Assembly: GCF_003255815.1 (NCBI RefSeq)
Contig: NC_037677.1
Span: forward strand, 110,374,936-110,438,935
DNA: 64,000 nucleotides
Reading direction: 5' to 3'
Source: Theropithecus gelada
Lineage: Eukaryota; Chordata; Mammalia; Primates; Cercopithecidae
Under the pieces are notes generated by a model. It ran no database searches. It worked only from the letters and a program-made list of their open reading frames with translations, and was not told the DNA's origin. Below, one piece after another: positions 1 to 12,032 of this stretch. Within the stretch, counting starts at the first letter, position 1; every line of letters starts with the position of its first letter. Position numbers and translations under genes: made by a program.

Positions 1-180
1 ATTTCTGTGGGTCACTTACTAGCTGCATGATCCTTAGCTAGTTATTTAATCTCTCTAAATTTAAATTCCCTCCTTTAAAATTAGGAATAATAAAATTTAT
101 TCTGCAACAAGGTAGAATTAAATGAGATATTCTATGTAAAACAAAAATCCCCTTTAAGTAGTAGGTATTGCCATGCCATA
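1..180 (+). mobile_element. MIR SINE fragment
   Basis: The order cacttactagctgcatgatcc, 'gttatttaatctctct' and 'aggaataataa' then 'taaatgagat' matches the MIR core and 3' half at low identity. Bases 181-880 hold nothing I recognise. Confidence 0.7.
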
Positions 181-879
181 TAAACTGTTCAGTTGTGTTT
201 TGGTTAAGAGGCAGCAGAACTAAAGAGCATCTTCATGACAGAGAAGCTCAATTAACAAAGTCATCGAATAACTCATCTGATCTTTCAGATGAACAGGCGA
301 TTGCTTATTGCGACAGGTAATCCATACCTTGTTTACAGGTCATTGGAGACAACTTAAAAAACCTAGGCTTGTGTTTCATAGGGATGTTTGTTTCATAAGT
401 TTAGTATTTGATGTCTGTGCCAGTTTTTGTTTGTTTTTCAGTTTTTATTTTATGGGTTCATCTACAGTACAAATAGCTTTATTAGGCTTCTTCCCCCAAA
501 GAGTTTTGTAATACTATGGGAAAATAATACAAAAAAAGCCTAGAATAGGGTGGGTTTGAAGGGTGGGTAGGTGGATGGACAGACAGATGAACAGGTTGCT
601 GACGGAAAGCCCATCTAACTGACTCATAGGTATCCTTTCCAAAGGAACACAAGTCTGACAGTAACTTTCCCTCTTCCCCTTTTTGGTTAGGTCTCTATAT
701 TATAACAATGGTCTGTCTGGACTTTATAGTTCCCAAGTAAGTGGAAATCAGTACAAGCTTTTTATGAACTACTTAGAGCTACAACTAGTATCTGATTAAA
801 GATCTAATGTAAAGATACTATCTCCAGAATCGTCAAAAGTTGGCCTAAAAGAACATCCAGGAAATACTGTTAGGTCATT

Positions 880-1268
880 CTCTGTCTTGTTATAAAGAAA
901 TACCTGAGATTTGGTAATTTATAAAGAAAAGAGGTTTAACTGGCCCATGGCTCTGCCAGCTGTACAGGGAGCATAGTGCTGGCATCTCTCAGCTTCTGGG
1001 AAGGCCTCAAGGCGCTTTCTTTTACTCGTGGTAGAAGGTGAGGCAGAAGTAGGCATGTCACCTGGTGAGAGTGGGAGCAGTAGAGTTGGGGGAGATGCCA
1101 CACACTTTTAAACAAAGACCTCGCTACAACTCACTCACTATCTCAGACACAGAACCAAGCCATGAGGGATCCATCCCCAGGACCCAATACCTCCAGCTAG
1201 ACTCCGCCTCCATCACTGGGGATTACATCTCAACGTGAGATTTGGAGGGGACATCCGAACTATATCGA
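880..1268 (-). mobile_element. ERVL-MaLR solo LTR (MST/THE1-like)
   Basis: The reverse complement of the MaLR LTR is clear: cctgagatttggtaatttat and 'aagaaaagaggttt' at one end, 'accaagccatgagggatcc' in the middle and 'acatctcaacgtgagatttgg' near the other end. It is an old endogenous-retrovirus-like LTR without internal region. Confidence 0.8.
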
Positions 1269-1439
1269 ATTTAAGAAGTTGTTTTTCCTAAATCAAGCAA
1301 AACTGATCCTGTGCAGGAAGCAAATAATATATTAATAATTTCTGTATGCCTGAAGTCCAGCTAGGTTTGCTAAATGAAGGAGCCAATAACATCTGCCCTC
1401 CATAGGATGCAAAAGAGAAAAACAAAGAAATAACCTCTG

Positions 1440-1660
1440 TTGAATGCTAACTGTGGATAAAGCACTGTGCTAGATGCTTTTTATATGTGAAATTTTACTT
1501 AACTTACAAAAAAAAAAAAATCCCTGTGAAGTCAGTATTATCTGTCCCATTTTGCAGATGAGGAAACAGACTCAGAGAACTCCAGTTAACTTGCCAAGAC
1601 CCCACAATGGATCCATGGCTGAGCTGATTCCAGGCCAGCTACCCTCGTGAGGATGAGGAT
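1440..1660 (-). mobile_element. MIR SINE fragment
   Basis: Antisense MIR pattern: 'agcactgtgctagatgc', 'cccattttgcagatgagg', 'aaacagactcagaga'. An A13 run sits inside. Bases 1661-2160 are unrecognised. Confidence 0.75.
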
Positions 1661-2159
1661 TAAAATGATGTACTTTTACTTCTAAAGGTAGTAGAACAGG
1701 ATAAAATCCATTGTCACTTCTTACTCTCCCCTAGAAATTTGTAATATACATGAAAATATATCTAAGACACTTTGGTGGCTGGATACCACTCAGCAGGTCT
1801 AAGCATGATGGTCTATTCAATTGCTGCTGGTGGCTGTGCAGGGGAACATGGCTAGCGCCACCCTGTTGATGATAACACTCTGTTATGGCTGAATGAGCAA
1901 CTCTTCCTGGAAACCATTGCTATGTACAAGTGTGTTAGAGAAACCAGGTTTTTTGTTTCCTCATCTGGTACAAAGGAACCCTTTCTATCCTTCCCAGGAA
2001 GACATTGGTTAAGATATGGCTGAGGGAGGCAAAGGGAATTTTTTTCAGTGGTAGTCGCTGCAGACGGTTGAGGATAAATTGGCATTGTTCTCAATAAGGG
2101 TTATTGTAATCATGGTCCAAAGTCTGGCAGGAATTTTTTTATTATTATTAATTTGTTTG

Positions 2160-2480
2160 CTTTCATTTTTGAAATGAAATGTTTGCTTATCATTTTCCCG
2201 TGCTGGACGGCTGGGACACCAAGGCGGTTCTGCGGCGAGCCACAGGTATGAAGCCCCAGAACTTCCCCCGAGGGCACAGCTTCCATTTCAATTTGGGACG
2301 ATAATAAAATCTGCTCAAGAATAGTAGTTTGGGAACTTCCTGGTGGTTCAGATTTCAAGCACAGCTTGTGCTTAATCCTCACCCGGGCACCAAGCCTCAG
2401 TGTCAGCAGGAGTTCAGGAATCTTCAGGACAAGGCACTTTCCTGAGCATTGGACCAGCGACCACTTGGCTTCCAGTAAGT
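2160..2480 (+). promoter_or_regulatory. PLEKHS1: Probable PLEKHS1 promoter / non-coding first exon region
   Basis: The first coding exon has an acceptor, so a 5' exon must lie upstream. Two usable donors occur here: CACAG|GTATGA after 2245 and TCCA|GTAAGT after 2473. The orthologous mutation hotspot hairpin lies just downstream at 2538, and in human it is a few hundred bases into the gene (from memory). There is no TATA box and no CpG island. The exact start is not determined. Confidence 0.4.
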
Positions 2481-2537
2481 ACTGCTTGGTGTATCTGGTT
2501 TGGACTCCCAAGGCTGGAATGATCTAGAAGCTTTTTA

Positions 2538-2553
2538 GCAATTGAGCAATTGC
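2538..2553 (+). promoter_or_regulatory. PLEKHS1 promoter palindrome (human mutation-hotspot hairpin)
   Basis: GCAATTG (2538-2544), AG, CAATTGC (2547-2553): a perfect 7-bp inverted repeat. In a hairpin the sterically plausible loop is GAGC closed by six stem pairs. From memory, the human orthologue has loop GAAC with the same stem and is a recurrent APOBEC-type mutation site in bladder and breast tumours. The identity of the site is inferred from sequence match and position before the first coding exon. Confidence 0.75.
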
Positions 2554-2578
2554 AAATTTGGAAATGGAAAATTTTGCA
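2551..2578 (+). repeat. Second imperfect hairpin overlapping the hotspot palindrome
   Basis: TGCAAATTT (2551-2559) can pair with AAATTTTGCA (2569-2578), with one bulged T and a 9-nt loop. It shares its left arm with the 3' arm of the hotspot palindrome, so the two structures would compete. Confidence 0.55.
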
Positions 2579-2879
2579 GATATGCAGTATTTCCATGGGC
2601 TCTTTCTTCATAAGCTTCCTAGGCTATACTAGAGTCAGAGGGAAACAGGATGGACCTCTTGGTATGTTGTATTCCCTAAATCCAAAATAATGTTATATTT
2701 TAAATAGGTTAGGCGTGATTGTGGGGCAATTCTCCTGAATGAGATCAAACAGCTAAATCAGAAAGGTTTTCTTTTTTGTTTGGGGGCAACGACAAGAAAT
2801 GCAAGCAGAACTATGACAAGACTTAATTCTACTTTCTTAGGTAGGAGGAAGAACAAAGTAGGCCAGCTCTCAAGTTAGA

Positions 2880-3140
2880 ATTCTGGTTCTGCTTCTTTTT
2901 CATTACATGATCAAAGGCAAGTTGTGTAATCTCTCCGATAACCGTTTCCTTATCTGTAAATGGGCATTGTATCATTGTAAAAATAGTGCAAGCTTTAGAG
3001 TATGGTTATGAGGATAGGATGAGATTGTATATGTATACGTGAAATTATATGTATACATATACATAAAATCTTTCATATACATATTGCTTAGAAGTGTCTG
3101 GAATGTATTAAGTACTCAAAAAATGCTACCTATTATTAAA
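2880..3140 (+). mobile_element. MIR SINE
   Basis: The series 'ttctggttctgcttc', 'tgtgtaatctctccg', 'ccttatctgtaaatggg' and 'attaagtactcaaaaaatgc' follows the MIR sense strand, with an inserted TA/TG-rich stretch at 3030-3080. Confidence 0.75.
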
Positions 3141-3177
3141 CAACCATAGAATCATAGAATATCTGAGCTGGAAAGGA

Positions 3178-3470
3178 CCTAACAACTAGCATTTATTGAG
3201 CTTCTATTATGCACTGAGGAGTGCTCATCAACAGGGTGTCTCCAGTGATGCTCCCAGCAATCTGATGAGGGTGGTAATAACCTTTATGTTACAGATGAAC
3301 AAATGGAGGTGTAGAGAAGTATTAGAAATGGGTGTAGAGAAGTATTAGAAATGGAAGTGTAGAGAAGTATTATAAAGTATCAAAGATCACATTCCTCATA
3401 ATTCATGGAGATGAAATTTAAACCCAGATGCCAGAGCTAGCACTCTAAACCACCACACCCTACTGCCTTA
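3178..3470 (-). mobile_element. MIR SINE with local tandem triplication
   Basis: Antisense MIR ('agcatttattgagcttctat', 'ttacagatgaacaaatgg'). Inside it a 23-nt unit, GGTGTAGAGAAGTATTAG plus AAATG, occurs twice exactly (3308-3330, 3331-3353), and a third diverged copy follows at 3354-3377. Confidence 0.7.
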
Positions 3471-3649
3471 TCTGTCCTCTCATTTTTATGGTGGGTGGGG
3501 AGATGAACGAGGAATGGTCACAACACACGACTCCGGAGCACTTCACAGACACTGGAAGGACAGAGATATCCTCCAAAGCACACTTTGACATCCACAGGGT
3601 ACAGGGCAGGCAAATGTTATTTGGGAGTGTCCATGAGCATGAATGTGGT

Positions 3650-3760
3650 GCTGTGTGGAGTTCTGCCAGGGGACCTAGGTCCAAGTCACCTCAGTCTTCT
3701 CTCAAATGCAGCTTTTCATTTGTAAAATGAGCTGTCTCAGAATGAGGCCATTCTGAAACA
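3650..3760 (+). mobile_element. MIR SINE fragment
   Basis: 'gagttctgccaggggacc', 'caagtcacctcagtcttc' and 'catttgtaaaatgagctg' follow the MIR sense order. Low identity. Confidence 0.5.
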
Positions 3761-3867
3761 CGCAAAAAGAGTATGCAAATGCATTTCATAAACTTTAAAG
3801 GCTTTAGAAATATTTTATTTTTAAAAATGATTTTTTTGGCTTTTTGACAAAGAGCAGCTCAAAAACA

Positions 3868-4121
3868 GTGGCATAATCTAGGGTCACTGCAACCTCCACC
3901 TCCTGGGTTCAAGCGACTCTCCTGTCTCAGCCTCCTGAGGGATTATAGGCAAGTGGTAGGATTACAGGCGCGGACCACGATGCCTGGCTAATTTTTGTAT
4001 TTTTAGTAGAGACAGGGTTTCACCATGTTGGTCAGGCTGGTCTCGAACTCCTGACCTCGTGATCTGCCTGCCTCAGCCTCCCAAAGTGCTGGGATTCCAG
4101 GTGTGAGCCACCATGCCTGGC
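3868..4121 (-). mobile_element. Alu, antisense, truncated/rearranged
   Basis: Antisense Alu body ends at 'gtgagccaccatgcctggc'. The poly(T) end is degraded and the middle carries an altered 'gggattataggcaagtgg' join. Confidence 0.93.
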
Positions 4122-4602
4122 AGTCCTTATTCTTAAGTTTCCCCTGGAGAAAGCGAGCCTCTGGCATGGAGAAGGGCTTATCTTGGGCTTCCTCTAAGCC
4201 AGTGAGGCTTTCTCAACTATATTGGCTCCATGACATCCTGCCCTTTGCCCTGTTCTTATCTCTTCTTGGTGTTGCCATCCCCTAGCTCTCTTATCAAAGC
4301 CTCTTATGCAGCAAGAACAGAGAAAGTCGAAGGAAGACAGCTCCTTCAGTCATCTCAACAACACCTCCGCAGAACCACCCACTGAGTGAGGACAAGCTGC
4401 TTGGATGCGTCCCCGTTACCACAGCTACTGTCAGCCTCAGGCCCAGGGAGGGAAATACTAAAGAAAGAATGGGAATGGGAAACTCATAACCCATCTCAGC
4501 AACATTCATGAGCATGATCCCGATACTCACTGAAGCGGTGGCTGGTCAATGAAACACACATGCTGTTGCTTGGGGACTAACACTAACCCTTCCTTTTGAC
4601 AG

Positions 4603-4649
4603 GCGAGGACACACAGCCATCATGGAACCCGAACCTCAGAAGAGTCCAG
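4603..4649 (+). CDS. PLEKHS1: PLEKHS1 first coding exon (ATG at 4622)
   Basis: A pyrimidine-rich acceptor (tccttttgacAG) precedes 19 nt of 5' UTR. ATG at 4622 opens MEPEPQKSP, and the exon ends in phase 1 at the donor CAG|GTACCC. There is no upstream ATG within the exon. The acceptor implies at least one non-coding exon further 5'. Confidence 0.88.
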
Positions 4650-7600
4650 GTACCCGAGGGGTATAATCTCAGAAACAAATATCTTTTTATTGAAAATGCC
4701 CCACAGTTCCCTTCAAGCTAACCAAGATACAGAGCTTGGTGGTTTTTGTGTATATTTTGTTTTGTTTCTTTTGTTTGCTCTGTTGCCTAGGCAGGAGTAC
4801 AGTGACGCGATCTCAGCTCACTGCAACCTCCCGGGCTCAAATGATCCTCTAACTTCAGCCTCCTGAGTAGCTGGCACTACAGGCATACGCCAGCATGCCT
4901 GCCTAATTTTCATGTTTTTAGTAGAGGTGGGGTTTCTCCATGTTGGCCAGGCTGGCCTCAAACTCCTGGCCTAAGGTGATCCGCCCGCCTCAGCCTCCCA
5001 AAGTGCTGAGATTACAGGCATGAGCCACCATGTCCAGCCCCAGAACTTAGTTTTGGTGGGGATAATGGGTAGCATTCTATGACAATGTTTTTGGTTTGGG
5101 GAGTGTAGCAGGAACTATTGGATTCAATTAATTATTGTGTAAGAGTTTACCTGTCTAGAAGTTTAGCATTTTCTGATTTTTGTGAGCCAAATTTTCCATT
5201 CATTGCCCAAAGACAATGTTAATAGCAAACTATGGGCCAGCAAAGATTAGAGAATATTTTCTTAATTTTACATGAAACTCTCACTTAGAGAAGCTGCCTG
5301 CATTGTCACTACAGCTTATTATGAGGGTAGCTCAATGTATGGTATTCAAATATCCTTGCTCATATTCATACACTTCTTTGTAGGTGAGTGGACAGAAAAG
5401 CTAAATTTAGGATGAAGTCACTTAGTAGTTAAATTATCCAATTCAACTCAAAAATATTTACAAAGCACCTATTACTAGTAAGTCTTTGTGCTTTGGGTTG
5501 CAGGGGATATACAGATTAATAAAGAGGAGTCATTGCCCTCAAAGAGTTTTAAAATGTTGTTGGTGGGAGGCTGAGGCAGGTAGATCACTTAAGATCAGGA
5601 GTTTGAGACCAGCTTGGTCAACATGGTGAAACCTTGTCTCTACTAAAAATACAAAAATTCGCCGGGCGTGGTGGTGTGCCCCTGTAATGCCAGCTAATGA
5701 AGAGGCTGAGGCAGGAGAATCCCTTGAACCTGGGAGGTGGAGGTTGCAGAGAACCAAGATCGCATCATTGCACTCCAGCCTGGGTAATAAAGCAAGACTC
5801 TGTCTCAAAAACATAAAATAAAATCTTGTCGGGAACTTAAACACACGCAAATCACTGTGCTGGGAAATTAAGATTAGCCTGTGATGGAAATCATGAAATA
5901 AGTACAAATGCTATGGGGTCTGAAGAAGAAAAAGCATTTAAGTAGCAATGAGAATCCAGAGAGGTTTTATAGGAAAGGCATTTGAGCTAGACCCTATAGG
6001 AGGAGTAGGGATTTTAAAGAAATCAGAAAAAAGAGCACATCCCAGAAGGAGGAACGGCATGACCAAAGCAATGAAATGGTATAGAAGCAGAATGTGTCAG
6101 AGCTGAATATACTTACAAGGTAGGAGAAGGGAAAATGGAGGATGAGGCTGCAGAAAGTTGTTGCCACATTGTGCCAGACCTTGACCACATGTGTCAGGTA
6201 ACCTTGAAGCATTTTGAGCATTTTAAGTATGGAAGCGGCGTGGTCAGATCTGCATTTTAGATTTTTTTTTTTTTTTTTTTGAGACGAAGTCTCACTCTGT
6301 CGCCCAGTCCGGAGTATAGTGGCACGATCTCAACTCACTGCAACCTCTGCCTCCTGGGTTCAAGCAATTCTCTGCCTCAGCCTCCCGAGTAGCTGGGATT
6401 ATAGGTGCCCACCACCATGCCTGGCTAATTTTTTTTTTTTTTTTTTGTATTTTTAGTAGAGACAGGGTTTCACCATCTTGGCCAGGCTGGTCTTGAATGC
6501 CTGCCCTTGTGATCCACTTGCCTTGGCCTCCCAAAATGCTGAGATTATAGGCGCGAGCACCACACCCAGCTGATTCGCCATATTTTTAATAGCTTTATTG
6601 TAGTTTATTGTAATTGGCAGACAATAAACTATATATATATCTAAAATATACAATTTGATACAAGTTTTGATATGAAACATAAACAGGAATACCTCAGAGA
6701 TATTTCAAGCTCATTTCCACACCACCGCAACCAAGCAAATATCACAATAAAGCTAGTCACATGAATGTATTGGATTCCATAAAAGTTATGTGTACACTAT
6801 ACTGTAGTTGAGTGTATAATAGCATTATGTCTAAGGAAACAATTTGCATACCTTAATTAAAGATATTTTATTGCTAAAGTTTGCTAACAATTATCTGAGC
6901 CTTCAGTGAGTCATAATCTTTTTGCTGGCGGAGGGTCTTGCCTCAGTGTTGATGGCTGCTGAGTAATCAGGCAGGTTGTTGCTGAAGGTGGGGGTGGCTG
7001 TGACAATTTCTTATAATAAGACAACGGTGAAGTTGACCACATCGATCGATTGTACTTTCATGAAAAATTTCTCTATAGCACGTGGTGCTGTTTGATAACA
7101 TTCTACCTACAGTGGAACTTCTTTCCAAATTGGAATCAATCCTCTCAAACCCTGACTCTGATTTCTCAACTAAGTTTATGTAATATTTTAAATCCTTTAT
7201 TGTGATTTCAAAAATAAACACAGCATGTTCACCAGCTGTAGATTCCATCTCAAGAAAACTCTTTTCATATCCCATAAGAAGCAGCTCCTCATCTGCTGAA
7301 GTTTGATCATGAGATTGCGGCAATTCAGTCACATCTTCAGGGTTCACTTCTAATTCTAGTTCTCTTGTTATTTTCACCACATCTGCAGTGACTTCCTCCA
7401 CTGAAGGAAGTTTTGAACCCCTCAAAGTCATCGGGGAGTATTGGAATCTACTTCTTCCAGACTCCTGTTCATGTTGATATTTTGACCTCCTTCTAGGAAT
7501 CACGAATATTTATAATGACATCTAGAATGGTGAATCCTTTCCAGAAGGTATTCAACTAACTTTGCCAAGATCCGTCAGAGGAATCACTGTCTATAACAGC

Positions 7601-8642
7601 CATAGTCTTATGAAATGTATTTCTTAAATAATAAGTCTTAAAAGTTGAAATTACTCCTTGATCCAGGGGCTACAGACTAGATGTTGTGTTAGCAGGCATG
7701 TAAACGGCATTAATCTCCTTGTACATCTCCATCAGAGCTCTTGGGTGACCAGGTGTATTGTCAATGATCACTAATATTTTCAAAGGAATCTCTTTTTTTT
7801 TCTAAGTAGCAGGTCTCTGCAGTGGGCTTAGAAATATTCATCAAACCATATTATAAACAGATATGCTGTCACCCAGGCTTTGTTGTTGTATTTATAGAGC
7901 ATGAGTAGAGTAGATTTAGTATAATTAAGGGCCTTAGGATTTTCTAGCTTTTAATTGAAAGTGAGAGACATGTAACTCCCCTTTCACTTGACACTCGCCT
8001 TCACTAGGAGGACATTGTAAAGTTATTAATTGGCCTAATTTCAATATTATTGAGTCTCACTGAATAGGGAGCTCCAAGGAGAGGGAGAGAGATGGGAGAA
8101 TAGCCAGTCAGTGGAGCAATCAGAATACACACATTTTTTAAGTTCACCATCTTATATGGGCACCATTCATACTGTCGCAAAACAATTACTCAAAGATCAC
8201 TCATTGCTGGTCACCCTAATAGATACAATAACGATGAAAATGTTTGAAAGGCCGGGCGCGGTGGCTCAAGCCTGTAATCCCAGCACTTTGGGAGGCCGAG
8301 ATGGGCGGATCACGAGGTCAGGAGATCGAGACCATCCTGGCTAATACGATGAAACCCCGTCTCTACTAAAAGATACAAAAAACTAGCCGGGCGTGGTGGC
8401 GGGCGCCTGTAGTCCCAGCTACTCCGGAAGCTGAGGCAGGAGAATGGCGTGAACCCGGGAGGCGGAGCTTGCAGTGAGCCGAGATCCGGCCACTACACTC
8501 CAGCCTGGGCGACAGAGCGAGACTCCGTCTCAAAAAAAAAAAANNNNNNNNNNNNNNNNNNNNNNNNNNNNNNNNNNNNNNNNNNNNNNNNNNNNNNNNN
8601 NNNNNNNNNNNNNNNNNNNNNNNNNNNNNNNNNNNNNNNNNN

Positions 8643-8676
<34 letters not shown>

Positions 8677-9199
8677 AAATGTTTGAAATATTTCAAGAAT
8701 TACCAAAATGTGACACAGAGACACTAAGTGAGCACATGCTCTTGAAAAAATGGTCCCAGTAGACTTGCTCAGTGCAGGGTTGCCACAAACCTTCAATTTG
8801 CAAATAAAGAAAACTGCAATATAGGCAAAGCACAATAAAGTGAAGTGCAACAAAATGAGGTCTGCCTGCATTTGATACATGTGACACCTGGGAAACCATC
8901 AAGATGGTAAATGTGGCCGGGTGTGGTGGCTCACACCTGTAATCCCAGCACTTTGGGAGACTGAGATGGGTGGATCACCTGAGGTCAGGAGTTCGAGACC
9001 AGCCTGGCCAACATGGTGAAACCCCGTCTCTACTAAAAATACAAATATTAGCCGGGTGTGGTGGTGGGCACCTGTAATCCCAGCTACTCGGGAGGCTGAG
9101 GCAAGAGAATCACTTGAACTGGGAGGCAGAGGTTGCAGTGAGCCAAGATTGTACCACTGCACTCCAGTCTGGGTAATAGAAGGAGATTCCGTCTCAAAA

Positions 9200-9230
<31 letters not shown>

Positions 9231-11995
9231 ATAGTAAACATACTCATCACTCTTGATGTTTTCTTGTGCCTGTTTGTAATCCTTTTCTGCACACCTAATC
9301 CCAGTCCCCATTGTTCTGTTTTCTCTCTAAGTTTGTTTGTATTTATTAGAGTTTAACATAAATGGAATCATATAGCATACACTGTTTTGTCTTTTTTCAC
9401 TCAGCATAATTTTTAAAAAATATATCCATGGTATTGAGTGCACCAATAGTGCAGAAATAGTTCATGTGTTTTGATGAGTAGTATTCTATTATATGGATGT
9501 ACTACAATTTGTTGATTCATTCACCTGTTGAATATCCAGGTTGCTTCCAGTCTTTACTTATTATAAAGCTAATATGAATATTTGTGCATTCTCTTTTGTG
9601 CATTAATTTTTGTAAAATCATATATTTCTTTATTTTAGCTAGAAGCAAAATGGCTGGGTCATATGGTTGGAGTATGCTTACTTTTCATCCAAATTTGTTA
9701 GATTTTTTTTTTAAAGCTTTATTAAGGTATAATTGACATACAGTAGGCTGACATGTTTAAAGTCTACAATTTAGTAAGCCTTGGCAAATGTACACACCCA
9801 TAAAATTATCACTTAAGTCAAGATATGAGCATAATTCATCAACCCCATGAACTTTCTTCGTCCCCTGCCTCCCAGTCTTCCATGCAGTCATACTTTCCCA
9901 GACAACCTTTGATCTGCTTTCTATCCCTATAAACTAGTTTGTGTATTCTGGAACTTTATATAGATATACTCATGCAGTATGAACACTTTCTGTCTGACTT
10001 CTTTTACTCAGCATAATTTTCTTGAGATTTACCCATGTCTTTTTTTTAAATAACATTTTCCTTTTTATTTCTCCCTTTCTGAGAACATGTAAATATAAAG
10101 TACAAGAACAAGATACATATTGCTATTAATATGTATTAACAATTGTTAGCATTTTTAAGTATTAGCTCCAAGACTGAAAGAAGGGAAGGAGAAAGGAAAG
10201 AGAGGAGGAGGAAAGGTAGGCAATAGGGAGAGGATAAGGAAGGGAAGAAAGCAGGAAAACAGAACTAAGGAAGGTTGAGCATATTTTCCCTTGTTTTCCT
10301 AGAATTTGGATTTCTTTATTTTTGGTTTGCCGGTTTGTATCTCTCAAAATACAAACAGTCTTTAATTTTAGAATGTCAGAGTACTTTTATTTTAGTTAAG
10401 ACTGATCTTTTTTAATTTTTAAATTAACATAAAAATCAACTTATTTATGGTGTACAATATGATGGTTTGATGTATATAAACATTGTGAAATGGCTAAATC
10501 AAGCTAATTAACATATGCATTACTCCACATATTTTTATGGAGTAAGTTAAAATCTACTCTCTCAGCAATTTTCAAGTATATATTAACTATAGTCACTATG
10601 TTGTACAATAAATTTTCTGAGTTGCATCTGTCAATAGTTTGTTCCTTTTTATTCCCATATAGTATTCCATTGTATAGATGTATCACAATATGTTAATCCT
10701 TTCACCTGTTGATAACATCGGGGTTGCTTCCAGTCTTTGGCTGTTACAAATAAAGCTGCTATCAACATTCATGACCAGTTTTTGTATTTGTATATTCCTT
10801 TACTTAAGAGTAGAGTGGGCCGGGTGTGATGGCTCACACCTATAATCCCAGCACTTTGGGAGGCCAAGGCAGTAGTATCGCTTGAGCCCAGGAGTTCCAG
10901 ACCAACCTGGGCTACATGGTGAGGTCAAAGCTGCAGTGAGCCATGATCATCCCACCTGGGTGACAGAGCAAGATCCTGTCTCAAATAAACAAACAAAAAG
11001 AGTACAATGGTTCTTTAACTTTTAAAAGAATTTAAAGAAAAATAACAATTTTAAAGTGAACAGTTTGGTGGCATTTAGCACATTCACAATGTTGTACAAC
11101 CATCACTTCTATCCAGTTCAAACTATTACCATCACTCCAGAAAAAAGGCTTACCCATAAAGCAATTTCTCCCTGTTCTCCCTTTCCCCCCAGCCCCCGTT
11201 AACTGCTAATCAGCATTCCATCTCTAGGGATTTATCTATCCCGGATATTTCACATCAATGAAATCATACAATATTTCACCTCTTGTGGCTGGCTTCTTTC
11301 ACTCAGCATGACATTTTTGAGGTTCACCTACATTGTAGAATTTATCATTACTTCATTCCTTTTTACAGCTGACAAACATCCCGTTGTTCATGTATGCCAC
11401 AATTTGTTGATCCATTTATTAATTGATGGACATTTGCACTGTTTCCATGTTTAGCTATTGTGAAAAGTGCTACTTGAACACGTGTGAGCACGTATGTGTT
11501 TGAGTACCTGTTTCAATTCTTTTGGGTATATGCCTAAGAGTAGAACTGAGGGATCATATAGTAAGCCCCTGTTTAACTTTTGTAGAAATCACCGAACTGT
11601 TTTCTGCAGTGGCTGAACCATTTTACATTCCATCACCAGTGTATGAGGGTTCCAGTTTTTCCACATCCTTACCATTTTATTTTCCATGTTATTTTACTTT
11701 TTAAAAAAATTAGACCAGGCACAGTGGCTCACACCTGTAATCTCAGCACTTTGGGAGGCTGAGGTGGTGGGTCACCTGAGGTCAGGAGTTCGAGACCAGC
11801 CTGGCCAATATGGCAAAACCCCCTTTATACTAAAAATACAAAAATTAGCCAGGCATGGTGGCAGGCACCTGTAATCCCAGCTACTCAGGAGGCTGAGACA
11901 GGATAATTGCTTGAACCTGGGAGGCGGAAGTTGCAGTGAGCCAAGGTTGAGCCACTGCAGCCTGGGCCACAGAGTGAGACTCCATCTCAAAAAAA

Positions 11996-12032
<37 letters not shown>

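Larger units (their letters stand above)
6684..8868 (-). mobile_element. Tigger1 DNA transposon, internally deleted
   Basis: It begins CAGGAATACCTCAGAG and ends GAGGTCTGCCTG, the degraded terminal inverted repeats of Tigger1 (pogo/Tc1-mariner group). The antisense strand at 6967-7503 keeps a 178-codon open remnant of the transposase C-terminal part, not a functional gene. Near 7940 the body jumps to the distal part of the gene at 'ttttctagcttttaattg', so the catalytic middle is missing. An AluY sits inside at 8250. Confidence 0.88.
6575..9690 (-). mobile_element. L1M 3' end, antisense, host of nested insertions
   Basis: Antisense L1M 3'-end phrases occur in three pieces: 6585-6683 ('tttattgtaattggcagac', 'acaatttgatacaag'), about 8869-8914 ('gggaaaccatcaagatgg'), and 9235-9690 ('taacataaatggaatcat', 'tttcactcagcataatt'). 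They are separated by Tigger1 and an Alu. Order and spacing show one original element. Confidence 0.75.

Noticed and set aside
6967..7503. 178-codon minus-strand open frame
   Set aside because: It is a remnant of the Tigger1 transposase inside a deleted transposon copy, not a host gene.
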